Positions 1-8,143 of a stretch of 64,000 nt of DNA are shown here, in pieces. Positions within the stretch are counted from its first letter, which is position 1; the number at the start of each line of letters is the position of its first letter. Source of the DNA: Crocinitomicaceae bacterium. GTDB lineage: Bacteria; Bacteroidota; Bacteroidia; Flavobacteriales_D; Crocinitomicaceae. The position numbers and the translations under genes were made by a program. The notes below the pieces were generated by a model that was given only the letters and a program-made list of their open reading frames with translations, had not been told where the DNA came from and ran no database searches. The DNA is taken from the NCBI GenBank assembly GCA_022447665.1, contig JAKVAQ010000003.1:39159-103158 (forward strand), in the 5' to 3' direction.

Positions 1-380
1 TTATGATAATCAATAGTTGCTTTACTCACTTTCCAAATTGACTTTGGATAGTTTATTGGGTTATTGTATTCATCAGTTGGTATATCAGCGCCAAAAGGTC
101 CTTTGTATTGGTCTGAATCCATATCAGAAAGTCGATGAAATGAAGCAGCTAATTGACCTGAAGCGTCAACACCAGCAAACCAGAACAGACTTCTATATAT
201 CAATTGATTTCCCGAACCTTTGGGAAACTCAAAGCCTGGTTCTGATAGCTCAATATTGTAACAATGAATACTGCTATCATTTAAACTAACAGCGATGTTA
301 TTTGCATCTAATATCTCAGTATTAAAGGTTTGAGCAAACAAACTACCTGATAATAATAAGCATGGTAATAAAAGTTTCAT
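1..380 (-). CDS. Secreted protein, 5' part only (runs off window start)
   Basis: An open frame on the minus strand from an ATG at 380 to the window edge gives 126 residues without a stop. It starts with a clear signal peptide (Lys at 3, a Leu-rich core, Ala-Gln cleavage near residues 16-17). The rest contains phrases such as SLNDSSIHCYNIEL and LFWFAGVDASGQL, typical of the N-terminal part of large Bacteroidota surface proteins that end in a T9SS sorting domain. A -7 element at 404-411 lies correctly for this start. The C-terminal part is outside the window, so secretion by T9SS is inference. The plus-strand frame over the same bases has no such features. Confidence 0.7.
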   Translation of the reverse strand, partial: MKLLLPCLLLSGSLFAQTFNTEILDANNIAVSLNDSSIHCYNIELSEPGFEFPKGSGNQLIYRSLFWFAGVDASGQLAASFHRLSDMDSDQYKGPFGADIPTDEYNNPINYPKSIWKVSKATIDYH

Positions 381-403
381 AAGTTTTGGATTAATGTGTT
401 TTC

Positions 404-411
404 CAAATCTA
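404..411 (-). promoter_or_regulatory. Bacteroidota -7 promoter element (TAGATTTG)
   Basis: Read on the minus strand this is TAGATTTG, an exact match to the TAnnTTTG -7 consensus, 23 bases upstream of the ATG at 380. A TTG lies 14 bases upstream of it, shorter than the usual spacing, so the -33 half is weak. Confidence 0.4.
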
Positions 412-551
412 CGATCTTATAATCACAAGAAATAGTTTTTTGAATCCAGATGAATTCTATTTTTTACACGTCAAAAAATTAGACCTGTTAAAGAATGTTA
501 CTTTTTTGTTATCCATGAATTACAAGGATTAGAAATCCTTAAATTGAGGTT

Positions 552-1301
552 ATGCGGAAATTATTGGGAGTTTTTTTGATTTTACTTATTACTGCACCAG
601 TTGTAGTTGGACAGTCGTTTAAGGCTGACCAAAAAAGATATAGAAGGGTTCGTGAGGCTTACGCAGAAAAAGATACCGTTCTTCAGGCTAATTTGGACAG
701 ACTGAACATTGAAAGAAGCGAGTTAGAAATATATATTCAAGCATATAAATTAGATCGTAAACTTGAAGTCTATGGTAAAAACAAAAAAGACACCGCTTTT
801 CAACTCTTAAAAGACATTGACATCTGTGCTCTTTCCGGCAATTTAGGCCCTAAGAGAATGCAGGGTGATCTTCAGATTCCCGAAGGATTTTACAATATTA
901 TAATCTTCAACCCGGCCAGTAACTTTCATCTTTCTTTAGGGTTGGATTACCCCAACAAGTCAGATAAAATATTAGGGGTTAAAGGAAGTTTAGGTGGAGA
1001 TATTTATATTCATGGGGATTGTGTTACCATAGGCTGCTTACCGCTCACAGATGACGTAATAAAAGAAGTATACCTCTACTGCGTAGAAGCACGAAACAAC
1101 GGTCAAAGCAAAATCCCGGTAACAATCTATCCCGCGAGGCTCGAAGAAGAGACTTTTAGCCAATTTGGAGTTGCATATGCTGCTCGACCTAAAATTCTAG
1201 CCCTTTGGAAGGACCTAAAGGCAGGATACGATATTTTCGAACAGTATAAGCGTATTCCGAAAGTAAAATTCCTTTCTGACGGGCGTCATGAAATTAAGTA
1301 G
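552..1301 (+). CDS. L,D-transpeptidase (YkuD/YafK-like) family protein
   Basis: A 249-residue exported protein with a signal peptide at about residues 1-20. The segment around residues 148-166 has the YkuD-domain catalytic pattern: His154-Gly155, then Gly161-Cys162-Leu-Pro-Leu-Thr, with Cys162 as the expected nucleophile. The HGDC...GCL form resembles YafK-type L,D-transpeptidase-fold proteins, some of which act as murein hydrolases or amidases, so cross-linking is not assured. It probably acts on peptidoglycan in the periplasm. The next gene starts 9 bases after its stop on the same strand, so the two are probably co-transcribed. Confidence 0.85.
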   Translation: MRKLLGVFLILLITAPVVVGQSFKADQKRYRRVREAYAEKDTVLQANLDRLNIERSELEIYIQAYKLDRKLEVYGKNKKDTAFQLLKDIDICALSGNLGPKRMQGDLQIPEGFYNIIIFNPASNFHLSLGLDYPNKSDKILGVKGSLGGDIYIHGDCVTIGCLPLTDDVIKEVYLYCVEARNNGQSKIPVTIYPARLEEETFSQFGVAYAARPKILALWKDLKAGYDIFEQYKRIPKVKFLSDGRHEIK

Positions 1302-1310
1302 TTTTGTTGC

Positions 1311-1877
1311 GTGAGAAAGATCTTTGCAAGGCTATTTAGTTCACTTTGGTTTTTAGGCTTAATTACCTTAATCGTATTTCCGATTCTGGCTTGGTTAATC
1401 CTTTGGCTCAGAGACATTCCTTTATTTTCTATTTTTGAAATTAGTCAAAAAGAAGTTTATTCACTTCCTGCATTTGCAGCCTACGGAATCATATTTGCGC
1501 TTTTTATTATTTGGTTTACCGAGCATCCTTTTTTCGAGAAATCGATGAAACGGTATAAGAATTTATTATCTCAATTTAAAATCAACTATTTCTATGCCGT
1601 ATTCTTGGCTATATGCGCTGGTGTGGGGGAAGAAATCTTTTTTAGAGGTGCGGTTCAACCATTGCTAGGAATAATTCTTACCGCCTTTGTTTTTGTTGCT
1701 GTTCATGGTTACTACGATTTTAAAAATTGGAAAGTAAATCTATTTGCTATTGCACTTACTGGCTTTATCGTTTTAATTGGATGGGGAGCTGCCGAATATA
1801 GCTTATGGCATGCGATTCTGCCTCACTTTACTTATGATTTAGTGCTCCTGATTTACGCTATAAGAAAGCAAGATTAA
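1311..1877 (+). CDS. CPBP family intramembrane glutamic protease
   Basis: A 188-residue membrane protein with about five hydrophobic segments. It has the CPBP (Abi/CAAX-protease) motif Gly-Glu107-Glu108-Ile-Phe-Phe-Arg112 in a helix, and a second motif with His132 in the following segment. These residues form the active site in Rce1-type proteases. The substrate is unknown. The start is GTG at 1311, placed just after the stop of the transpeptidase gene. Its last four bases overlap the end of the convergent menE gene. Confidence 0.85.
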   Translation: MRKIFARLFSSLWFLGLITLIVFPILAWLILWLRDIPLFSIFEISQKEVYSLPAFAAYGIIFALFIIWFTEHPFFEKSMKRYKNLLSQFKINYFYAVFLAICAGVGEEIFFRGAVQPLLGIILTAFVFVAVHGYYDFKNWKVNLFAIALTGFIVLIGWGAAEYSLWHAILPHFTYDLVLLIYAIRKQD

Positions 1878-2860
1878 AAGGTTTCTCGAATAACCTTACC
1901 TGAGCCGGTTTCTTTAAATTTTGGCAGGTAAATTATTTCTTTGGGCATTTCTTTTGAGTCCAGTAGATTTCTTAGCTCTTTTTCTAAATCTAATTTCGCC
2001 ACAGATTCTATAACGAGTACAACAGCTTCCCCCCATTTTTCATCTGCCTTTTTTGAAATGTAGTAACGCTGAGGTAAAAGATTCCCAATTTTTTGCTCAA
2101 TTCTTTCTGGAAAGAGTTTTATACCTCCTGAGTTTATGGCATTATCGGCACGGCCTAAAAACCTGAACATTCCCTTTTTAACTATTTCAACCAAATCATT
2201 GGTGAGTAGATCTTCTACAATCACTTCATTAGCTTTAAGAAGTAGTCGTCCTTCAGATGATTCAATTTCCCATCCCTGTAGACATTGATAAAGGTCATTT
2301 TCTTCAGAGATTTTCTTTAATGCGAAATGACTCAATGTTTCCGTCATTCCAAATGTTTGGTATGAATTATTATGTAAAGCCAATAATTGATCAAATTCAG
2401 CCTTCCCTAGCTGGGCACCACCGATAATAACATTTTTAATTTTACTATAGCGTTCTTTTGTTCTAGAATTGGTGAGAATCTCTCTAACTTGAAGGGGAAC
2501 AAAGGCTGCAAAATCTAAATTCTGCGTTATTACTTCCAAAGGATTTTTATTGGGTTCACACGCAATTACCTTCATACCAAATTCCTTTGCTCTTACGATA
2601 ACCATTTTACCGCCGATGAAAGCTGGAGACATACACAAAAGAATGGTTTGGTCCTGCTCAAAACCAAAAAACTTGCCTGTCGCCATAGCAGAATGACGCA
2701 TAGCAGACTTATTTACCATAAATTTCTTAGGAGCACCGGTAGAACCGGAGGTCTGTACTTCAATTTCACTTGAATCTGAATCCCAATCTAGGATAAACTT
2801 CATACAAGCGTCTTTAAACTGAGTTGATGGATTACCTATAAATTCAATTTGAAAAGCCAA
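1874..2860 (-). CDS. menE: O-succinylbenzoate-CoA ligase (MenE-like AMP-binding enzyme)
   Basis: A 328-residue adenylate-forming enzyme. The P-loop-like AMP-binding motif TSGSTGAPKK is at residues 37-46, and the YQTFGMTETLSHFAL segment near residues 167-181 is the second conserved motif. The protein is short for the superfamily (usually 450-550), but Bacteroidota MenE proteins are commonly about 330-360 residues. It would ligate CoA to o-succinylbenzoate in menaquinone synthesis. No other men genes are nearby, so the substrate assignment rests on sequence character. Confidence 0.75.
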   Translation of the reverse strand: MAFQIEFIGNPSTQFKDACMKFILDWDSDSSEIEVQTSGSTGAPKKFMVNKSAMRHSAMATGKFFGFEQDQTILLCMSPAFIGGKMVIVRAKEFGMKVIACEPNKNPLEVITQNLDFAAFVPLQVREILTNSRTKERYSKIKNVIIGGAQLGKAEFDQLLALHNNSYQTFGMTETLSHFALKKISEENDLYQCLQGWEIESSEGRLLLKANEVIVEDLLTNDLVEIVKKGMFRFLGRADNAINSGGIKLFPERIEQKIGNLLPQRYYISKKADEKWGEAVVLVIESVAKLDLEKELRNLLDSKEMPKEIIYLPKFKETGSGKVIRETF

Positions 2861-2913
2861 TTTGGAACAGTGTTTGTTTTAGAATTACTAAATTACATAG
2901 ATAACCAAAGAAC

Positions 2914-3381
2914 ATGAAATATTTAGTAGCAATATTAAGCCTGGTTTTTATTACCAATTTGAGTATGGCGGAAGTTCCTTGTACTGATGCTGGAAATGGA
3001 CTTAAGAAAATAGAATCTAAAAAGGGAAAAGGTATACTTTTCTTTGAAGGTACCTGGAACGAAGCTATCATTAAGGCCAAAAAGGAAAAGAAACTAATAT
3101 TTCTTGATACTTATACTACTTGGTGTGGTCCGTGTAAACGTATGGAAAAATCAACATTCACAGACAAAGATTTGGGGGCTTATTTTAACAAGCATTTTAT
3201 TAATGTTAAGCTGGATATTGAAAACAATTCTGATGGAAATAGACTTGCAAATAAGTTTAATATCACTGCAATTCCAACCTTATTTTTCCTGGACCATAAT
3301 GAAGAAATTGTAACAGAGACGGCGGGTTTTTTGGATGCCGAAACACTTTTGTCAATAGGAAAAGATGCTCAAAAAAAATAA
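2914..3381 (+). CDS. Exported thioredoxin-family protein (DsbD-gamma-like)
   Basis: A 155-residue protein with a signal peptide (about 1-19) and a thioredoxin fold whose active site is Trp70-Cys71-Gly-Pro-Cys74-Lys. The downstream AIPTLFFLD segment carries the cis-proline. The KxMEKSTFTD continuation after the CxxC is typical of thioredoxin_7/DsbD C-terminal type reductases. It probably handles thiol exchange in the periplasm. It is divergent from menE, and its stop codon lies inside the hairpin that terminates the opposite-strand gene. Confidence 0.85.
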   Translation: MKYLVAILSLVFITNLSMAEVPCTDAGNGLKKIESKKGKGILFFEGTWNEAIIKAKKEKKLIFLDTYTTWCGPCKRMEKSTFTDKDLGAYFNKHFINVKLDIENNSDGNRLANKFNITAIPTLFFLDHNEEIVTETAGFLDAETLLSIGKDAQKK

Positions 3382-3408
3382 TCCCGCTACATTTCTGTAA
3401 CGGGATTA
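3371..3408 (-). terminator. Intrinsic terminator of the alpha-oxoamine synthase gene
   Basis: An inverted repeat with arms 3379-3391 and 3396-3408 (13 pairs, one mismatch) and loop TTTC is followed on the minus strand by eight T residues (3378-3371). There is no T tract in the plus direction. It lies 24 bases after the stop of the minus-strand gene and includes the stop codon of the thioredoxin gene. Confidence 0.8.
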
Positions 3409-3431
3409 CCTATCTAAATATTTAATAAAGA

Positions 3432-4697
3432 CTACTTATCAGTTTCAACCTGCTTAAGTGCTTCTGCCTTATATTTTCCTTCATTCAGACCATCAAGTAC
3501 TTTCTTAAATGTCTCAATTGTGTAGTTTACATCTTCCATCGTGTGAACAGCAGTAGGTATTAATCTGAGCATGATCACATCTTTAGGAACAACTGGATAA
3601 ACAACAATAGAGCAGAAGATATTATAGTTCTCTCTTAAATCGAATGTAATGTTTGTAGCTTCACCTAAAGTTCCGCTTAGGAAAACCGGAGTTACTGCAG
3701 AGTTTGTTCTTCCTAGGTTAAATCCTGCTTCTCTTAAACCTTTTTGTAACGAAGATGCTACTTTCCAAAGATTCTCTTTATGTTCAGGTTGATTTCTCAA
3801 CATTTCAAGTCTTTTTCTAGCGCCAACAACCAAAGGCATTGGTAAAGACTTAGCAAACATTTGTGAACGCATGTTGTAACGCATGTACTCAACAATATCC
3901 TCAGTTGATGAAATAAACGCCCCAATAGATGCCATTGACTTCGCAAACGTACCGAAGTAAATATCGATTTCATCGTGAACTCCTTGTGCCTCACCTGTAC
4001 CCATACCTGTTTCACCAAGTGTACCGAATCCATGAGCGTCATCCACTAATAATCTAAAGCTATATTTTCCTGATCTTCTGTATTCAACGATTTCTTTTAA
4101 TAATCCTTGATCTCCAGCCATACCAAAAACACCTTCAGTAATGACTAAGATTCCTCCACCAGTCTCCTCAGCTAATTTTGTAGCTCTGTCCATTTGTTTT
4201 TCAAAGCTCTCCATGTCGTTGTGCTGAAAAACGAATCTTTTACCAGCATGAAGTCTTACACCATCAATAATACATGCGTGCGACTCAGAATCGTAAACGA
4301 TTACATCTTTTCTATCAACTACACAGTCAATCGCCGAAAGAATACCTTGGTAACCGAAGTTCAATAGAATTGTATCTTCCTTTTGCATGAAATCAGACAA
4401 CTCGTTTTCCAACGCTTCGTGTTCCGAAGTTTGACCAGTCATCATTCTAGATCCCATAGGGTAAGCCATACCCCAATTTGCAGCGGCGTCAGCATCAGCC
4501 TTTCTTACTTCTGGCTGATTTGCTAGTCCTAGATAGTTGTTCACACTCCATACTAGGCACTCCTTGCCTCTGAACATCATTTTATTTCCAATTTCACCTT
4601 CCAATTTCGGGAATGTAAAATATCCATGCACTCCTTTAGCATGCTGACCAATCGGTCCTCTGTTTGCTTTAATCTTCTCAAAAATGTCTACTGCCAT
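3432..4697 (-). CDS. Alpha-oxoamine synthase (serine palmitoyltransferase / cysteate acyltransferase-like)
   Basis: A 421-residue PLP-dependent acyl-CoA transferase of the AONS/KBL/SPT family. The visible active-site residues are His140, the DDAHGFG motif (Asp219-Gly225, with Asp219 and His222 at the cofactor), and the Schiff-base Lys253 in FGTFAKSMAS. The N-terminal pattern (GYFTFPKLEG, WSVNNYLGLAN) resembles the flavobacterial group thought to make sphingoid or sulfonolipid bases rather than biotin or threonine-pathway enzymes. No biotin or threonine genes are adjacent. The exact amino acid (serine, cysteate, glycine) cannot be decided by reading. It is single and monocistronic, bounded by its own terminator. 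Confidence 0.75.
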   Translation of the reverse strand: MAVDIFEKIKANRGPIGQHAKGVHGYFTFPKLEGEIGNKMMFRGKECLVWSVNNYLGLANQPEVRKADADAAANWGMAYPMGSRMMTGQTSEHEALENELSDFMQKEDTILLNFGYQGILSAIDCVVDRKDVIVYDSESHACIIDGVRLHAGKRFVFQHNDMESFEKQMDRATKLAEETGGGILVITEGVFGMAGDQGLLKEIVEYRRSGKYSFRLLVDDAHGFGTLGETGMGTGEAQGVHDEIDIYFGTFAKSMASIGAFISSTEDIVEYMRYNMRSQMFAKSLPMPLVVGARKRLEMLRNQPEHKENLWKVASSLQKGLREAGFNLGRTNSAVTPVFLSGTLGEATNITFDLRENYNIFCSIVVYPVVPKDVIMLRLIPTAVHTMEDVNYTIETFKKVLDGLNEGKYKAEALKQVETDK

Positions 4698-4816
4698 AAA
4701 TATATTTTCATCCGGGTTTACGGACTATTTAGACCACGAAATTAGGTTGAAAAATCAGAATAGCATGCTTTTCAATCAAATTTTATTCACATTTAAACGT
4801 TTAGCTTTAGACGATT

Positions 4817-4849
4817 TTGCAAAACTTAACAATTCAAGTCCTATCTTTG
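4817..4849 (+). promoter_or_regulatory. Promoter of the bamD-recN run
   Basis: TTG at 4817-4819 and TATCTTTG at 4842-4849 are separated by 22 bases. The -7 element is an exact TAnnTTTG match. The bamD ATG is at 4866, so the predicted leader is only about 10 bases. Confidence 0.65.
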
Positions 4850-4865
4850 CAAAAGATTTTGAACT

Positions 4866-5669
4866 ATGCGTAAGTACCTCAACTTTATAATCTTATTCCT
4901 TACAATTACTGTATTATCAGGTTGTTCGGAGTATAGTAAAGTCCTTAAAAACGGTGATAATGAAGCAAAAAAAGAATTTGCCATTAAAAGCTATGATGAG
5001 GGAAAATACATTCAAGCGATTACTCTTTTAGAGGAGATTATTCCATTCTACAAGCTAACAATTGAAGGAGAAGACCTTTATTTCATGTATTGCATGTCTA
5101 ACTACGAGCTTGGAGACTATTATTTAAGTGCTTATTATTTCAGACGTTTTATACGCCAATACCCAAACAGTCCGAAGGTTGAAGACGCCCTATTTCTAGG
5201 AGCTTTATGCTCAGTACATAATTCACCTGAATATCATCTAGACCAAACGGAAACTTTAAACGCACTTGATCAAATGCAAATTTTCGTTGATCTATACCCA
5301 AACAGCACGCGCATAGATACTTGTAATATTATTATGGATAATTTACGCTCTAAATTAGAACTAAAAAAGTTCAGCGGCGCCATGCTATATTACAACACTG
5401 GACATTACGGAGCTGCAGTGGTAGCCTTAAATTCCACGATTGAAGAGTACCCTAATAGCCCACACAAAGAAGACATTCTTTATCACCTTGTTTTGAGTCA
5501 CTATAAGCTTGCTATTAATAGTGTTCCCTACAAAAAAGAGGAAAGATTGAACGATACTATCAAAAGTATTAATAAATTTGTGGCCACCTTTCCAGAGAGT
5601 AAGCACATTAACGAAGTGGAAAGCATCCGAAAAAACACGGAAGCTGAGCTTAAGAAATTTGGAAAATAG
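4866..5669 (+). CDS. bamD: Outer membrane assembly lipoprotein BamD
   Basis: A 267-residue lipoprotein with a signal peptide ending in the lipobox Leu-Ser-Gly-Cys20. Repeated TPR-type helices follow (for example YDEGKYIQAITLLEEIIP and YYFRRFIRQYPNSPKVEDAL), the standard BamD architecture. It would sit on the periplasmic face of the outer membrane and help BamA insert beta-barrel proteins, including T9SS barrels. It heads a run with rpoZ, coaBC, DUF4835 and recN that is conserved in Bacteroidota, which supports the call. Confidence 0.9.
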   Translation: MRKYLNFIILFLTITVLSGCSEYSKVLKNGDNEAKKEFAIKSYDEGKYIQAITLLEEIIPFYKLTIEGEDLYFMYCMSNYELGDYYLSAYYFRRFIRQYPNSPKVEDALFLGALCSVHNSPEYHLDQTETLNALDQMQIFVDLYPNSTRIDTCNIIMDNLRSKLELKKFSGAMLYYNTGHYGAAVVALNSTIEEYPNSPHKEDILYHLVLSHYKLAINSVPYKKEERLNDTIKSINKFVATFPESKHINEVESIRKNTEAELKKFGK

Positions 5670-5689
5670 AAATTGTTGAATAGAATATT

Positions 5690-6031
5690 ATGAGCATTAC
5701 TTATAAAAACACAAACGCTGAGAAAACAACTGTTACGAGAGATGTTGATGAGTTAACTGAGAAGACTGGAAACATTTACAAAGCGCTTGTAACAATTTCA
5801 AAAAGAGCCGATCAAATCGGAATTGAAATGCGTGATGAATTGACTCAAAAATTATCTGAATTCGCAACGAATACTGATAACCTTGAGGAGATATTTGAAA
5901 ATCGCGAGCAAATCGAGATCTCTAAATTCTACGAGAGCCTTCCAAAGCCAGTAGCGATCTCAATTCAGCAGTACATGGAGGATAAAATCTACGAAAGAGA
6001 TTACGAAAAGCCTTCTGACGAGAATGAATAA
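5690..6031 (+). CDS. rpoZ: RNA polymerase omega subunit, Bacteroidota type
   Basis: A 113-residue cytoplasmic protein with no membrane segment. The KTGNIYKALVTISKRADQI segment (residues 26-44) is the omega core found in Bacteroidota RpoZ. The C-terminal half is acidic and lineage-specific. The start is 20 bases after bamD and the stop is 10 bases before coaBC. The position between bamD and coaBC is the usual place for this gene in the phylum. Confidence 0.85.
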   Translation: MSITYKNTNAEKTTVTRDVDELTEKTGNIYKALVTISKRADQIGIEMRDELTQKLSEFATNTDNLEEIFENREQIEISKFYESLPKPVAISIQQYMEDKIYERDYEKPSDENE

Positions 6032-6040
6032 AACCCTGAA

Positions 6041-7231
6041 ATGCTTTCAGGTAAAAAAATCTTAGTAGGAATTACCGGTAGCATTGCTTGCTACAAATCA
6101 GCTTACTTAGTTCGAGAATTAATAAAACTTGACGCAGAGGTGCGTGTGGTTATGACCACATCCTCAGCAGAGTTTATTGGCCCTCTTACGCTTGCAACTT
6201 TATCGAAGAATCCCGTTGCCATAGACTTCGTCAAAAACGATGAAGGTGAATGGGAAAACCATGTTGAACTTGGACTCTGGGCTGATTTATTTATCATTGC
6301 CCCTACCTCTGCAAACACACTATCTAAACTGGTTTCTGGAAACTGTGACAACCTATTAATTGCAACCTACCTGAGTGCTAAATGCCCGGTTTGGATCGCC
6401 CCTGCAATGGACTTAGATATGTTTAAGCATTTCTCGACACAAGAAAATCTAGATAATTTAAGAGAGAAAGGCGTAAAGGTAATTGAACCTACTTCTGGGG
6501 AATTAGCGAGTGGTTTAGAAGGAAAAGGTAGAATGGAAGAGCCTGAAGTCATTGCACAGGAAATCCATGATTACTTCAACCCTAAAACTAAGTTAGGCGG
6601 AAAACACATAGTAATTACAGCTGGTCCCACCTACGAACCTATCGATCCAGTAAGATTTATAGGTAATCGATCATCGGGAACAACTGGAGTATTGTTAGCA
6701 GATGAATGTGCAAAGCGTGGCGCCAAAGTAACGCTGATATTAGGCCCAAGCAATAAAAAAACCGCTCACCCAAAAGTCAATGTGATTCACGTTTCAACAG
6801 CAGAAGAAATGTTTGATGCCGTGCAGACTAATTGGGAACTAGCCGATATCGGCATATTCTCTGCCGCTGTTGCAGACTATAGACCAAAAAATGCAGCCCA
6901 AGAAAAGATCAAAAAAAACGATGAAGATATGTCCATTGATCTTATCAAGAATCCAGATATCCTTAAGTGGGCCGGTGAAAATAAAGGAGATAAATTCACC
7001 ATTGGTTTTGCCTTGGAAACCGAAAATGAATTGGAAAATGCATGGTCTAAGTTTAGTAGAAAAAATACGGATCTATTGGTTCTGAATAGCCTAAAGGATG
7101 AAGGGGCTGGATTTGGTGAAACCAATAAAATTTCGATTTTGGCTAAAAACAATAAAATAAGTAGTTTTGAGTTAAAGAATAAGCAAGGTGTAATCCTTGA
7201 TATACTTGACGCCCTGGAGGAAGAACTATAA
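6041..7231 (+). CDS. coaBC: Bifunctional phosphopantothenoylcysteine decarboxylase / phosphopantothenate-cysteine ligase
   Basis: A 396-residue fusion for two steps of coenzyme A synthesis. The N-terminal flavoprotein half has the FMN motif GITGSIACYKSA (residues 10-21), catalytic His74, the PTSANT motif and a PAMDLDMF motif. In that motif Asp stands where enterobacterial enzymes have Asn, which I recall as usual in Bacteroidota. The CoaB half begins near residue 187 with AGPTYEPIDPVRFIGNRSSG and includes AAVADYRPKN. Its stop codon overlaps the ATG of the next gene by one base. Confidence 0.95.
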   Translation: MLSGKKILVGITGSIACYKSAYLVRELIKLDAEVRVVMTTSSAEFIGPLTLATLSKNPVAIDFVKNDEGEWENHVELGLWADLFIIAPTSANTLSKLVSGNCDNLLIATYLSAKCPVWIAPAMDLDMFKHFSTQENLDNLREKGVKVIEPTSGELASGLEGKGRMEEPEVIAQEIHDYFNPKTKLGGKHIVITAGPTYEPIDPVRFIGNRSSGTTGVLLADECAKRGAKVTLILGPSNKKTAHPKVNVIHVSTAEEMFDAVQTNWELADIGIFSAAVADYRPKNAAQEKIKKNDEDMSIDLIKNPDILKWAGENKGDKFTIGFALETENELENAWSKFSRKNTDLLVLNSLKDEGAGFGETNKISILAKNNKISSFELKNKQGVILDILDALEEEL

Positions 7232-8139
7232 TGAAAAATTTAATCCTTTTTTTAACCTTATTTATTGCACTAAATACTATTCGTGCTCAAGAGTTGAACT
7301 GCCAGGTTTCAGTGATACCAACGCCTGCGTTGCAAATTGGTCCTGTAGAAAAGGAGATCTTTACAGAGATGGAAAATTCCATTCGTGAGTTCATGAACAA
7401 TACACGTTGGACGAATGATATTTTCGAAATCGAAGAAAGGGTAAACTGTAATTTACTTATTACCATATCAGACATTCCAGGAACGTCTACTTATTCAGGT
7501 AAAATCCAGGTGCAATCCTCGAGACCAGTTTTTAACTCGAGTTATAATACAACATTATTAAACCATGTAGATAACGATTTTACGGTTAACTACCTCAGAA
7601 GTACCCCTATCCTGCCCCTATCTAACTTTCAGTATAGAGATAACATGACCGCAATATTGTCTTTTTACGCCTATATGATTTTAGGGTATGATTATGATAG
7701 CTTTTCTTTAGAAGGAGGTTCTGATTTTTTTAAGAACGCACAGCAAATTGCCAATAACGCCAAAGATTCCGGTGACAATGGTTGGTCTGCCAGATCTGGA
7801 AAACAAAATAATCGCTATTACATGGTGGATAATGTGCTTCAATCAGTTTTTCAACCTCTTCGGAAAACCTATTATGAATACCACCGCTTGGGATTTGATG
7901 TTATGTACAAAGACCTTGCTGGGGGGCGCTCCGTGGTTCTTCAAAGCCTATCTGCTTTAAACACAATCCATAGCGCTAGGCCGGCATCGATGAACGTTCA
8001 AATGTTCTTAACAGCCAAAGCTGATGAGCTCATTAACCTTTTCTCTCAAGCCGAGATGAAAGAGAAAAATCAAGCTGTAAATATTCTAAAACGAGTTGAT
8101 CCTTCTAACTCTTCAAATTACCAAAAAATTCTAAATTAG
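7231..8139 (+). CDS. DUF4835 family secreted protein (PorD-like)
   Basis: A 302-residue protein with a signal peptide (about 1-19, ending in Arg-Ala-Gln). It matches the DUF4835 pattern: a conserved RWTND segment, 'RPVFNSSYNTTLLNH', 'LSFYAYMILGYDYDSFSLEGG', and a C-terminal helical part. The family is found between coaBC and recN across Bacteroidota. Some databases label it a PorD-like T9SS component, but it also occurs in species without T9SS, so I leave the function open. It is probably periplasmic or on the outer membrane. It is coupled to coaBC by a one-base overlap. Confidence 0.85.
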   Translation: MKNLILFLTLFIALNTIRAQELNCQVSVIPTPALQIGPVEKEIFTEMENSIREFMNNTRWTNDIFEIEERVNCNLLITISDIPGTSTYSGKIQVQSSRPVFNSSYNTTLLNHVDNDFTVNYLRSTPILPLSNFQYRDNMTAILSFYAYMILGYDYDSFSLEGGSDFFKNAQQIANNAKDSGDNGWSARSGKQNNRYYMVDNVLQSVFQPLRKTYYEYHRLGFDVMYKDLAGGRSVVLQSLSALNTIHSARPASMNVQMFLTAKADELINLFSQAEMKEKNQAVNILKRVDPSNSSNYQKILN

Positions 8140-8143
8140 CTCC

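Noticed and set aside
17..289. Plus-strand open frame of 90 residues at the window start
   Set aside because: It is the complement of a minus-strand frame with a signal peptide and typical surface-protein sequence; the plus-strand product has no recognisable features.
4684..4890. Plus-strand open frame upstream of bamD
   Set aside because: It covers the divergent promoter region and the start of bamD in another frame; a consensus promoter inside it argues against coding.
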